The notes: generated by a model from the letters alone, not told the origin. A DNA stretch of 7,975 bases from Sphingobium sp. (GCF_003248505.1 NZ_QFOA01000108.1:1-7975); one strand, 5' to 3'. Counted from the stretch's first letter, positions 1 through 7,367 are shown. A program made the numbers and translations.

Positions 1-2385
1 CTTTTGAAGTTTGCAGAAAGCGGCCAGCTCTATCGCGGCGCCAAGCCCGTCATGTGGTCCCCGGTCGAAAAGACCGCGCTGGCCGAGGCTGAAGTCGAAT
101 ATGAGGACGTGACTTCCACTCAGATCGACGTGGCGTTCGAAATTGTCGAAGCACCCAACGCCCCCGAACTGGTCGGCGCGCATGCGGTGATCTGGACGAC
201 GACGCCGTGGACCATTCCGGTCAATCAGGCTTTGGCTTATGGGCCAGAGGTTGAGTATGTCCTGGGACAAGCTTATTCCGGTGAAGCAAAATTCATCGAA
301 CCCGGCGATGAAATGCCACTCATCCAAGAGGGGCGACTGGTTCTTGTCGCTTCTGCGCTGGTTGAAGAATTTGAGCATCGAACCGGATGGACCGTCGCTG
401 AGCGTGGCCGCTTCAAAGGCTCCGACCTAGCCGGTGCAATCGCCCGTCACCCGATGCACGCCCTCGGCGGCTTCTTCGCCAAGCCGCGCCCGTTCCTCGC
501 AGGCGATTTCGTTACCACCGACGCGGGCACCGGCCTTGTCCATATGGCCCCCGACCATGGCGAGGACGACTTTGCCCTCTGCAAGGCGAACGGCATCAAT
601 CCCGTCTTCGCGGTCGAGGGCGATGGCAAATATCGCGCGGGCTGGGCGTGGCTCGGCGGGCAGGGATCGGTCATCAACCCCAAATTCGTAAGCCGGGACG
701 GGCCGATCTGCAACGATTTGCGCGAAGCAGGTGCGCTGCTCGCGGCGTCGGACGATTTCCGCCACAGCTACCCGCATAGCTGGCGTTCGAAGGCGAAGAT
801 CATCTACCGCTGCACGCCGCAATGGTTCATCCCGATGGACCAGCCGCATGGCAAAAGGACGGCAGACTATCCGCTCCCGCCGCTGGAGCCGGTGACTGGC
901 GCTCTGGCGAGCGCGCTGCCGACCAACGGTCCGACCCTGCGCGAAGTGGCGCTGGACGCCATCGCCCATACCCGCTGGGTGCCAGAGCGTTCCACCAACC
1001 GCATCCGTTCCATGGTGGAGGGCCGCCCGGACTGGGTGATCTCCCGCCAGCGCGCATGGGGCGTGCCGATTGCGCTCTATGTCCATCGCAAGAGTGGAGA
1101 CTATCTCGTTGATCCGGCAGTCAATACCCGCATTGTCGAAGCTTTCGGGGCAGGGGGCGCGGATGCCTGGTTCGGTGCGGATCATCAGGCGCTGCTCGGC
1201 CCAGACTACGATCTGGCCGATTATGAGGTGGTGAACGATATCCTCGACGTGTGGTTCGATTCCGGATCGACCCACAGCTTCGTCGTCGAAGGACGCTATG
1301 GCGATGGCGCGCGGGCCGACCTTTACATCGAAGGGTCCGACCAGCATCGCGGCTGGTTCCAGTCTTCCCTGCTCGAAAGCTGCGGGACCAGAGGGCAGGC
1401 CCCCTACAAGGCCGTGCTGACTCATGGTTTCGCGCTCGACGGATCGGGCAAGAAAATGTCCAAATCGCTCGGCAATGTCGTCGATCCGCTCAAGATCATG
1501 AGCGAAAGCGGCGCGGACATCCTGCGCGTCTGGGTGGCGAGCACCGACTATTTCGACGATGTGCGCATCGGTAAGGAAGTGCTGGCCGGATCGTCCGACG
1601 CCTATCGGAAATTGCGCAACACTTTCCGGTACATGCTCGGCGCTCTTTCCGATTACGATGAAGCGACCGAAGCCGTCAGCTACGCCGAGATGCCGGAACT
1701 GGAGCGCTATATGCTCCACCGTCTGGCACAGCTCGACGCGGAACTGCGTTCCGTGGTGGACAAGGAGAAGGGAAGCGAGAATTGGCTGGAATTCAGCCGA
1801 TATACGCGCGCGATCTTCGATTTCGCCAACAGCGACCTGTCGGCCTTTTTCTTCGATATCCGCAAGGATTGCCTTTATTGCGATGCGAAGAGCGATCCGA
1901 AACGGCGCGCTTATCGCACATTGCTCGATACGCTGTTCCATGCGCTCGTCCGTTATGTCGCGCCCATCATTCCCTTTACCGCCGAGGAAGTATGGCAAAG
2001 CCGCTTCCCCAACGAAGAAGAGAGCGTTCATTTCCTCGAATGGCCGGACGTCGACGCGCGGTGGATCGACGGGCATCTGGGCGACAAATGGGGCGAGTTG
2101 CGCTACCAACGTGAGCAGGTCAACGAAGCCATCGAGCCGTTTCGCCGTGAAAAGCTGATCCGCTCCAGTTTGGAAGCGGACGTTACCATGGGCGAATTGC
2201 TGCCTGTCGATGGCGTGGATTTCGCCGAAGTGGCAATCGTCGCGCGGGTCGAAATGGGCGTGGGCGATGGCATCGTTGTGCGGCCTAGCGAGTGGCACAA
2301 ATGCGGGCGGTGCTGGCGGCTGCTGCCGGAAGTCACGCAGGACGGCGCGCTGTGCGACCGGTGCGACAGCGTGCTGAAGGGCTGA
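1..2385 (+). CDS. ileS: Isoleucyl-tRNA synthetase, 5' end missing (cut by window)
   Basis: Cytoplasmic class I synthetase that charges tRNA-Ile with isoleucine and hydrolyses mischarged valine. 794 codons are visible, open to the window's first base. Bacterial IleRS is usually about 930-970 residues, so roughly 150 N-terminal residues, including the HIGH motif, lie outside. Visible in order: TTTPWTIP, at the start of the CP1 editing insertion (about codons 65-72); GTGLVHMAPDHGEDDF, the editing-site motif; WVISRQRAWGVPI and DVWFDSGST, both catalytic core; DQHRGWFQSSLL; KMSKS (nt 1453-1467), the ATP loop; an anticodon-binding helical domain; and a C-terminal zinc knuckle with Cys pairs at nt 2302/2311 and 2353/2362. 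The knuckle marks it as the common bacterial (E. coli-like) type. The frame is intact. Codons between about nt 241 and 420 are less GC-rich than their surroundings (see findings). It is the first visible gene of an operon with lspA and bamF; the promoter is not in the window. Confidence 0.98.
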   Translation, partial: LLKFAESGQLYRGAKPVMWSPVEKTALAEAEVEYEDVTSTQIDVAFEIVEAPNAPELVGAHAVIWTTTPWTIPVNQALAYGPEVEYVLGQAYSGEAKFIEPGDEMPLIQEGRLVLVASALVEEFEHRTGWTVAERGRFKGSDLAGAIARHPMHALGGFFAKPRPFLAGDFVTTDAGTGLVHMAPDHGEDDFALCKANGINPVFAVEGDGKYRAGWAWLGGQGSVINPKFVSRDGPICNDLREAGALLAASDDFRHSYPHSWRSKAKIIYRCTPQWFIPMDQPHGKRTADYPLPPLEPVTGALASALPTNGPTLREVALDAIAHTRWVPERSTNRIRSMVEGRPDWVISRQRAWGVPIALYVHRKSGDYLVDPAVNTRIVEAFGAGGADAWFGADHQALLGPDYDLADYEVVNDILDVWFDSGSTHSFVVEGRYGDGARADLYIEGSDQHRGWFQSSLLESCGTRGQAPYKAVLTHGFALDGSGKKMSKSLGNVVDPLKIMSESGADILRVWVASTDYFDDVRIGKEVLAGSSDAYRKLRNTFRYMLGALSDYDEATEAVSYAEMPELERYMLHRLAQLDAELRSVVDKEKGSENWLEFSRYTRAIFDFANSDLSAFFFDIRKDCLYCDAKSDPKRRAYRTLLDTLFHALVRYVAPIIPFTAEEVWQSRFPNEEESVHFLEWPDVDARWIDGHLGDKWGELRYQREQVNEAIEPFRREKLIRSSLEADVTMGELLPVDGVDFAEVAIVARVEMGVGDGIVVRPSEWHKCGRCWRLLPEVTQDGALCDRCDSVLKG

Positions 2386-2389
2386 TCCC

Positions 2390-2905
2390 ATGGCTGTCAC
2401 GACAACCCACCGCCCGTTTGGCCTCACCGTCGCCATCGTCACCCTGGCGCTGGACCAACTGGTGAAGTATACCGTCACCTACCCGCTCGCGCTGCAAAGC
2501 CGTGGCGAGGAGGGTATCGAAATCCTGCCGATCTTCCGCCTGCGCTGGTTGGAAAACCGGGGCGTGTCGATGGGGTTCTTCCATGCCGATACCGACATGA
2601 TGCGGTGGGCGCTCGTCGGAATGACGGTGCTGATCGCAGGCTTCGTGGCGGTGTGGATGTGGCGGGAGCGCGCACGGCAGGATGTCGCGGCGCTGGGCCT
2701 CGTCCTGGGGGGAGCGATCGGCAACATCATCGACCGGATGCGGCTGGGCTATGTCATCGACTATGCCGATCTGCATTTCGGGGAGTGGCGTCCGTTCCTG
2801 ATTTTCAACCTGGCGGACGCCGCGATCACCATCGGCGTGCTGATCCTGCTTGCGCGGGCGCTGCTGCTGCGCGACAAGGGCGCAAAGACGGAGACTTTGA
2901 AGTGA
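2390..2905 (+). CDS. lspA: Lipoprotein signal peptidase (signal peptidase II)
   Basis: Inner-membrane aspartyl protease that removes the signal peptide from diacylglyceryl-modified prolipoproteins just before the lipidated cysteine. It has 171 residues, typical for the family. Four hydrophobic segments are visible at about 10-28, 73-91, 99-117 and 136-160. The two catalytic aspartates are D115 in GNIIDR and D143 in FNLADAAI. Family-conserved D22 (LDQLVK) and N56 (ENRGVSMGFF, the family's N-x-G loop) are also present. The ATG lies 4 bases after the ileS stop and is preceded by GAAGGG (2376-2381) at 8 bases spacing, inside the end of ileS, so the two are surely co-transcribed. ileS-lspA adjacency is a widespread bacterial arrangement. 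Its stop overlaps the start of the lipoprotein gene downstream, a likely substrate. Confidence 0.97.
   Translation: MAVTTTHRPFGLTVAIVTLALDQLVKYTVTYPLALQSRGEEGIEILPIFRLRWLENRGVSMGFFHADTDMMRWALVGMTVLIAGFVAVWMWRERARQDVAALGLVLGGAIGNIIDRMRLGYVIDYADLHFGEWRPFLIFNLADAAITIGVLILLARALLLRDKGAKTETLK
2890..2904 (+). promoter_or_regulatory. Shine-Dalgarno and GTG start of bamF inside lspA
   Basis: GGAGA at 2890-2894, 7 bases before GTG at 2902-2904. The start shares bases GTGA with the lspA stop TGA (2903-2905), a typical arrangement for translational coupling. It fixes the GTG start, which alone gives a proper lipoprotein signal peptide. Confidence 0.75.
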
Positions 2906-3318
2906 AGCGTAATCTGATCCTCGCCGCCGGCCTCGTTGCATCGCTGTCGGCCTGCGGTGGCGGCGGCGGACTGTTCAATCGCGACCGCCCCGATGAATTC
3001 GCCGTCTCGCGCGCTGCGCCGCTGGTGATCCCGCCCGACTTCGCGCTCGTCCCGCCTGCGCCGGGCACGCCAGCAGCGGCTTCCGTCGATTCGCGGGCCG
3101 AGGCGATGCAGGCGATGTTCGGCGGTCCTGCCCCCCGGAGCGCGGCGGAATCGGCGACGTTGAGCGCTGCCGGTCGCGGCAATGCGGCGGCAGGAATTCG
3201 CTCGCAGGCGGGCGATCCGGCTACCGAAGTGGTGGACAAGGGCGCAACCACGCGCGACATCATCGCCGCGCCGGAAGGCGACGGGCAGAATGCGCGCGCT
3301 GCAGTTCCCCAACAGTAA
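2902..3318 (+). CDS. bamF: DUF3035 lipoprotein, probable BAM-complex subunit BamF
   Basis: Small lipoprotein of 138 residues starting at GTG 2902. This start overlaps the lspA stop by 4 bases (GTGA) and has GGAGA (2890-2894) 7 bases upstream. It gives a clean lipoprotein signal peptide: charged MKRN, a hydrophobic core, then lipobox LSAC with Cys18 as the lipidation site. Residues 19-23 are all glycine; no Asp follows Cys18, so outer-membrane sorting is expected. The family signature RPDEFAV...APLVIPPDF spans about residues 29-47, followed by a Pro/Ala-rich stretch, EAMQAMFGG (67-75) and AGDPATEVVDKG (103-114). From memory, DUF3035 proteins correspond to BamF, an alphaproteobacterial lipoprotein subunit of the outer-membrane beta-barrel assembly machine. 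The family assignment is well supported by the motif; the BAM role is carried over from other alphaproteobacteria. The C-terminal third is low in complexity and probably flexible. Confidence 0.85.
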   Translation: MKRNLILAAGLVASLSACGGGGGLFNRDRPDEFAVSRAAPLVIPPDFALVPPAPGTPAAASVDSRAEAMQAMFGGPAPRSAAESATLSAAGRGNAAAGIRSQAGDPATEVVDKGATTRDIIAAPEGDGQNARAAVPQQ

Positions 3319-3327
3319 CGAACGCGC

Positions 3328-4815
3328 CTAGGGGCGATAAAGGATCTGCGCCTTGCCCGTTGCCTTGACGGGGAGGTGCAACCCCTGACCGTAAGCGTGA
3401 ATCTGACCGATCTCGAAACGATCCGCCTGCGCCCGGATGACAAAGTCGCCCTGGCGTTTGTCTGCGATGGCGCGGCTGATTTTGGCTTTGAGGTCGGCCA
3501 CATCCCCGGCGAAGTTCTGACCGAGCGCAGCAGCGATCAGACTTGAAAAGCCTGGACTTTGGCCGATGGCGATAAGCATGTCGCCACCTGCAGCATCGGT
3601 ATTCCCGGTGATGATCGGATCGACGAAGCTGACTTTCGGCGAATTGGGCGCGTTTATCGGACGGGCGGCCAGCCATATGCGCCCATGCGTTTCGTCGTTC
3701 GATCCCGCCGGCGTCGCGACGATGTCCGCGCCCACAGCGATGCGACCCCCCGTCGCCCCATAGCACTGGATGTTATCGAAGCGCGCCATCACCGGACCGA
3801 TTCCCGGCAGATCGAACGGTCTTGCCGCCCGCTTCGCCAATGCGCGCCTGATGACGGGTTCGAGCTGGCGATAATCCGCCGTTACAGGAATGTGGAAAGC
3901 CAGCCCGTCCCGCAGGTTGGATCGTTCCAACGCGGGCAGGGGAGTGGGGCGGCTGTCGTCCGGTCGTTCGCCGACGAAGGTCTCGGTAACGGCCTCCATG
4001 CCGAGGTTGACCCGGACCGAGCGGCCCTCCATCCGGTATCCGTTGTAAAAGAGTCGCGAAGGGCTGATGCGCATCCAGACCGGCGGATCATGATCGTTGA
4101 GCGCCAGCGTCGTGAAGGATCGACGCCATAGCCGGTCCGCCTGCGCGCGCAGGTTCATTTTCGCGAGTTGCCTTGGCAGATCGCGTTCCAGCTTGGCGAC
4201 GATCGGCTTCAGCTTTTCGTCCGCCTTGTCAGTAAAGCGAATGCGCTGTCCCAGAAAGTCGATGCCCGGTTCGGTCTTCCAGTCATAATCCAGGCGTACG
4301 CTGCCCTTCGGCGTCCAGTCGGGGCCAAGGTCGATACGAATGCGGGCGTGTACCAAAGCGGAACCGGTGGCGGTTTCTCCCTTCAGGATGCCGCCCACAT
4401 CGCGCGCACTGATGCTGGCATGGATCGGCACGTCGGCAATGATGTCGCGCCCCTCGCCTCGCAGCGTAACGGGGCCGCGCGTCACGCTGCCGACGATGGT
4501 GCACCCGATCCGCGGCGTGACCTTAAGGTCGCTGCCTAATATTCGTACCTTCTGCGGCGGGATGCAGCGCGGTTCGCGCTGGTTTATGGTCCACAGGATC
4601 TGCGGTATTCCCTCTTCCACTCCGCGCCGGAGGGATTCGGCGTCCGCTTCCACCGGCACTGCGATCAGGGATCGTTCCTTGGGGACCGGCACTTTGTCTG
4701 TCGCGTGGGGCGGCGCGGCATTCCGTTCCCGCTGGCGGCATCCGGCGATCAGGCAAAGGGCGAGGATAGAGATGCAGGAGCCTGTCTTCAAAGAGGCGCG
4801 CAACACGTCCCGCAA
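3328..4815 (-). CDS. DUF4403 family lipoprotein of unknown function
   Basis: 495-residue predicted lipoprotein. The N terminus has Arg/Lys, a hydrophobic stretch at about 14-25 and lipobox LIAG followed by Cys26, so LspA should process it and anchor it to a membrane; residue 27 is Arg, which does not argue for inner-membrane retention. The mature part is globular and looks beta-rich with a few long amphipathic helices. I recognise it as DUF4403-like by overall pattern and size; no biochemical role is known to me. Two halves seem related: IPVEAD-type strand plus helix at about 51-70 and 308-327, and RAQADRL at 223-229 and RAQADRF at 461-467. The start is TTG at 4815: GGAGGAG sits 3 bases upstream, no ATG is available in frame before the signal peptide, and GTG at 4806 would also be in frame but lies further from the Shine-Dalgarno. 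It lies 94 bases downstream of dxs on the same strand and converges on bamF with a 9-base gap. Confidence 0.8.
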   Translation of the reverse strand: MRDVLRASLKTGSCISILALCLIAGCRQRERNAAPPHATDKVPVPKERSLIAVPVEADAESLRRGVEEGIPQILWTINQREPRCIPPQKVRILGSDLKVTPRIGCTIVGSVTRGPVTLRGEGRDIIADVPIHASISARDVGGILKGETATGSALVHARIRIDLGPDWTPKGSVRLDYDWKTEPGIDFLGQRIRFTDKADEKLKPIVAKLERDLPRQLAKMNLRAQADRLWRRSFTTLALNDHDPPVWMRISPSRLFYNGYRMEGRSVRVNLGMEAVTETFVGERPDDSRPTPLPALERSNLRDGLAFHIPVTADYRQLEPVIRRALAKRAARPFDLPGIGPVMARFDNIQCYGATGGRIAVGADIVATPAGSNDETHGRIWLAARPINAPNSPKVSFVDPIITGNTDAAGGDMLIAIGQSPGFSSLIAAALGQNFAGDVADLKAKISRAIADKRQGDFVIRAQADRFEIGQIHAYGQGLHLPVKATGKAQILYRP

Positions 4816-4818
4816 TCA

Positions 4819-4825
4819 CTCCTCC
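4819..4825 (-). promoter_or_regulatory. Strong Shine-Dalgarno for the TTG-initiated DUF4403 gene
   Basis: On the - strand this reads GGAGGAG, followed by TGA and then the TTG start at 4815-4813. The near-perfect anti-16S match supports TTG as the true start of an otherwise ATG-less 5' end. The same bases encode the last two codons (Glu-Glu) of a 12-codon open frame that ends at the TGA directly before the TTG. Confidence 0.7.
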
Positions 4826-4909
4826 ACACCCAACCCGATCTGCCCCAGCTTCATCGCCGATGCGGTGGCATCATGACGCGCAGGCAAAAACTTTGTTCCT
4901 CGGCCAGCG

Positions 4910-6826
4910 TCAGGCCCGCGCTTCGGTCCCCACGCTGTTATGCCGCAATGCCGTCAGCACGGTATCTACGATAGCGTCCGCATCCAACCTTGCGTCGGCA
5001 TATTGCCGCTCCGGTTTGTCATGATCCTGAAAAATATCGGGAAGGCGCATCGTGCGCAGCTTCAGCCCGTTGTCGATGAGCCCCAGATCGCTCGCCAGCG
5101 TCAACACATGCGCGCCCAAACCGCCGATCGCCCCTTCTTCAATGGTCACCGCCACTTCGTGGCTGGTCAACAAGCGGCGGATCAGCGCTTCGTCGAGCGG
5201 CTTGGCAAAGCGCAGGTCGGCAACGGTCGTCGAAAGTCCCTTGGCTTCCAGCGCTTCGGCGGCCTTCATCGCTTCTTCCAGCCGGGTGCCGAGCGACAGG
5301 ATCGCGACCTGACGCCCTTCGCGCACGACGCGCCCCTTGCCGATTTCCAGCGCCTCCGGCACCGAAGGCATGGCGACGCCAGTGCCGTTACCACGGGGAT
5401 AGCGAACCGCAATCGGGCTGCTGTCATGGACCGCGCAGGTATGCACCATGTGCACCAGCTCCGCTTCGTCAGCGGCGGCCATCACGACGAAGTTGGGAAG
5501 GCTCGCGAGATAGGTGACATCGAAGCTGCCCGCGTGGGTCGATCCGTCCGCGCCGACAAGGCCAGCCCGGTCGATGGCGAAGCGCACCGGCAGGTTCTGG
5601 ATCGCGACGTCATGGACGACCTGATCGTACGCACGCTGGAGAAAGGTCGAATAGATGGCGCAGAAAGGGCGCATCCCCTGCGCGGCGAGACCGGCGGCGA
5701 ACGTCACGGCATGTTGTTCGGCGATGCCGACATCGAAGGTCCGGCGCGGGAATGTTTGCGCGAATTTGTCGAGACCGGTGCCCGACGGCATGGCGGCGGT
5801 GATGGCGCACACCTTGGGATCGCGCTCGGCTTCCGCAATAAGGGCCTGGGCGAAGACGTTGGTATAGCTCGGCGGCCCGGGCGGGGCCTTTGCCTGGGCG
5901 CCGGTGATGACATCGAATTTCTGGACGCCATGATATTTGTCCGCCGCCGCTTCGGCAGGGCCGTAGCCCTTGCCCTTTTGCGTTACGACATGGATCAGGC
6001 AAGGGCCTTCCGCCGCGTCGCGGACATTTTCCAGCACCGGGATCAGATGGTCGAGATTATGGCCGTCGATGGGGCCGACATAGTAAAAGCCCAGTTCCTC
6101 GAACAAGGTGCCGCCGGTCGCCATGCCGCGCGCATATTCGTCTGTCTTCTTTGCCGCCTTGTGCAGCGGGCGAGGCAGTTTGCGCGCAAGGCGCTTGGCC
6201 AGATCGCGCAGGCTCAGAAATTCGCGGCTCGATACCAGCCGGGCGAGATAGGCGGAAAGGCCACCGACCGGCGGCGCAATCGACATGTCGTTGTCGTTGA
6301 GGATGACGACCAGGCGATTGCCAGCCTCGCGCGCGTTGTTCATGGCTTCGTAGGCCATGCCCGCCGACATGGCGCCGTCGCCGATAACGGCAATCGCCTT
6401 GCCGGGGCGGTCCTGCACCTTGTTGGCGATGGCGAAGCCCAACGCTGCGCTGATCGACGTCGAACTGTGCGCCGCGCCGAAGGGGTCATATTCGCTTTCG
6501 GCTCGCTTCGTGAAGCCCGAAAGGCCGCCCCCCTGCCGCAACGTGCGGATACGGTCGCGCCGCCCGGTCAGGATTTTATGGGGATAGCATTGATGTCCGA
6601 CGTCCCAGATCAGCCGGTCGTCGGGCGTGTCGAACACATAATGAAGCGCCGTTGTCAGTTCCACGACGCCAAGTCCCGATCCGAGATGGCCACCCGTCAC
6701 GCCTACTGCCGCAATGGTTTCGGAACGCAGTTCGTCGGCCAACTGGCGCAGTTGTTCGGGCTTGAGTGTGCGCAGATCGGCGGGGGTGAGGACCGTATCG
6801 AGCAGGGGCGTTTGCGGATTTGACAT
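4910..6826 (-). CDS. dxs: 1-deoxy-D-xylulose-5-phosphate synthase
   Basis: Thiamine-diphosphate enzyme that condenses pyruvate with glyceraldehyde 3-phosphate to 1-deoxy-D-xylulose 5-phosphate, the first and controlling step of the MEP isoprenoid pathway; the product also feeds thiamine and pyridoxal synthesis. It is cytoplasmic. 638 residues, normal for the family. DVGHQCYPHKILTGR lies at 75-89; the ThDP/Mg motif runs from GDG (149-151) to NDN (177-179); the transketolase-like pyrimidine-binding domain contains DVGIAEQH with catalytic E370; and R420, D427 and H431 sit at the same numbers as I recall for E. coli DXS. H47 matches the N-terminal active-site histidine. The C-terminal transketolase domain is complete. 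ATG at 6826 is the first start after an in-frame stop upstream; its Shine-Dalgarno is poor (no GGAG within 15 bases). The gene follows zur by 79 bases and precedes the DUF4403 gene. Confidence 0.98.
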   Translation of the reverse strand: MSNPQTPLLDTVLTPADLRTLKPEQLRQLADELRSETIAAVGVTGGHLGSGLGVVELTTALHYVFDTPDDRLIWDVGHQCYPHKILTGRRDRIRTLRQGGGLSGFTKRAESEYDPFGAAHSSTSISAALGFAIANKVQDRPGKAIAVIGDGAMSAGMAYEAMNNAREAGNRLVVILNDNDMSIAPPVGGLSAYLARLVSSREFLSLRDLAKRLARKLPRPLHKAAKKTDEYARGMATGGTLFEELGFYYVGPIDGHNLDHLIPVLENVRDAAEGPCLIHVVTQKGKGYGPAEAAADKYHGVQKFDVITGAQAKAPPGPPSYTNVFAQALIAEAERDPKVCAITAAMPSGTGLDKFAQTFPRRTFDVGIAEQHAVTFAAGLAAQGMRPFCAIYSTFLQRAYDQVVHDVAIQNLPVRFAIDRAGLVGADGSTHAGSFDVTYLASLPNFVVMAAADEAELVHMVHTCAVHDSSPIAVRYPRGNGTGVAMPSVPEALEIGKGRVVREGRQVAILSLGTRLEEAMKAAEALEAKGLSTTVADLRFAKPLDEALIRRLLTSHEVAVTIEEGAIGGLGAHVLTLASDLGLIDNGLKLRTMRLPDIFQDHDKPERQYADARLDADAIVDTVLTALRHNSVGTEARA

Positions 6827-6862
6827 TGTGAAGGGTCTACTCGCTTTCCTGCTCCAAGTCGA

Positions 6863-6884
6863 ATTCTAGCTTATGATGTATATG
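6863..6884 (-). promoter_or_regulatory. AT-rich patch upstream of dxs, weak promoter candidate
   Basis: In the 79-base zur-dxs gap this patch is clearly richer in A/T than its surroundings. On the - strand it contains TAGAAT (6868-6863) about 37 bases before the dxs ATG, which could be a -10 element. I see no good TTGACA-like -35 at the right distance and no clear inverted repeat that would suit a Zur operator. dxs may have its own promoter here or may be read through from zur. Confidence 0.2.
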
Positions 6885-6905
6885 TCGCGACGAGCGGAGC
6901 CGCGA

Positions 6906-7367
6906 TCAATGCGCGTTGCAAGTGCCGCGCATCTCTATAACCGCGCGAGACGGAGCGAAGCCGGCCTTCTGGGCGGCGGTGCGCAGCGCGGAGGTGATGG
7001 GGTCGTCGTCGATGTGAGTGACCTGCCCGCATATGTCGCACACCAGGAAAATGCAGTCATGCTGGCACCCGGGATGAGCATTCGCGATATAGGCGTTCGC
7101 GCTTTCCACTCGCATCGCGATATTGTTCGCCACGAACAGGTCGAGGATGCGGTAGACGCTGTTGGGTGCGACGCGTTTGCCGCGTGCCTGCGACACGGTT
7201 TCTGCAATGTCATAGGCCGATACCGGCCTGTCCTGCGCCGTCAAGGCATCGAAAATGGCGGCGCGCATGGGGGTCCATTGCTCGCTGCGCGATTCCAGCG
7301 TTTCGCGCGCGGCGTCCGCCAGGCGAGAGCCGGTGGGTTCATCATGATGATGGGCGTGGGTGGCCAT
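6906..7367 (-). CDS. zur: Fur-family metalloregulator, probably zinc repressor Zur
   Basis: Dimeric DNA-binding repressor that senses metal, most likely zinc, and controls zinc uptake genes. 153 residues, normal length. A winged helix covers about residues 25-90, with the Fur-family recognition region RVAPNSVYRILDLFVANNI (65-83). The wing/hinge ESANAY (88-93) followed by HPGCQHD resembles Zur more than Fur, which usually shows an HHHDH run. The first half of the structural zinc site is C110-x-x-C113; the second half reads C150-N-A-H153 at the very end, where CxxC is usual, so the zinc would be held by three Cys and one His. The N terminus starts with a short His cluster (THAHHHD). ATG 7367 is the only sensible start, though no Shine-Dalgarno is evident. 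The gene sits 42 bases after the DUF423 gene and 79 before dxs. Fur, Mur or PerR identity is less likely but not excluded. Confidence 0.85.
   Translation of the reverse strand: MATHAHHHDEPTGSRLADAARETLESRSEQWTPMRAAIFDALTAQDRPVSAYDIAETVSQARGKRVAPNSVYRILDLFVANNIAMRVESANAYIANAHPGCQHDCIFLVCDICGQVTHIDDDPITSALRTAAQKAGFAPSRAVIEMRGTCNAH

Noticed and set aside
427..2478. 683-codon open frame on the - strand, antisense to nearly all of ileS
   Set aside because: It is codon-aligned with ileS. Its stops would need TTA, CTA or TCA codons in ileS, which a high-GC gene rarely uses, so the frame stays open by codon bias. The translation shows no recognisable domain.
2605..2901. 99-codon extension upstream of the BamF start
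   Set aside because: It overlaps lspA in another frame and reads as low-complexity out-of-frame translation. The lipoprotein signal peptide begins exactly at GTG 2902, which has its own Shine-Dalgarno.
4870..4912. Possible terminator after dxs (GGCC repeat with TTTTT)
   Set aside because: The GGCC pair forms only a 4-base-pair stem and the T-run is separated from it by about 11 bases, so there is no proper intrinsic terminator.
4940..6823. 627-codon open frame on the + strand, antisense to dxs
   Set aside because: Same explanation: codon-aligned with dxs and kept open by avoidance of TTA/CTA/TCA. dxs itself has every catalytic residue in place, and the antisense product has no recognisable fold or start signal.
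6884..6905. Possible terminator or operator (CGCG...CGCG) after zur
   Set aside because: Only a 4-base-pair stem with an 11-base loop and no T-run on the transcribed strand; too weak to call a terminator, and it does not resemble a Zur box.
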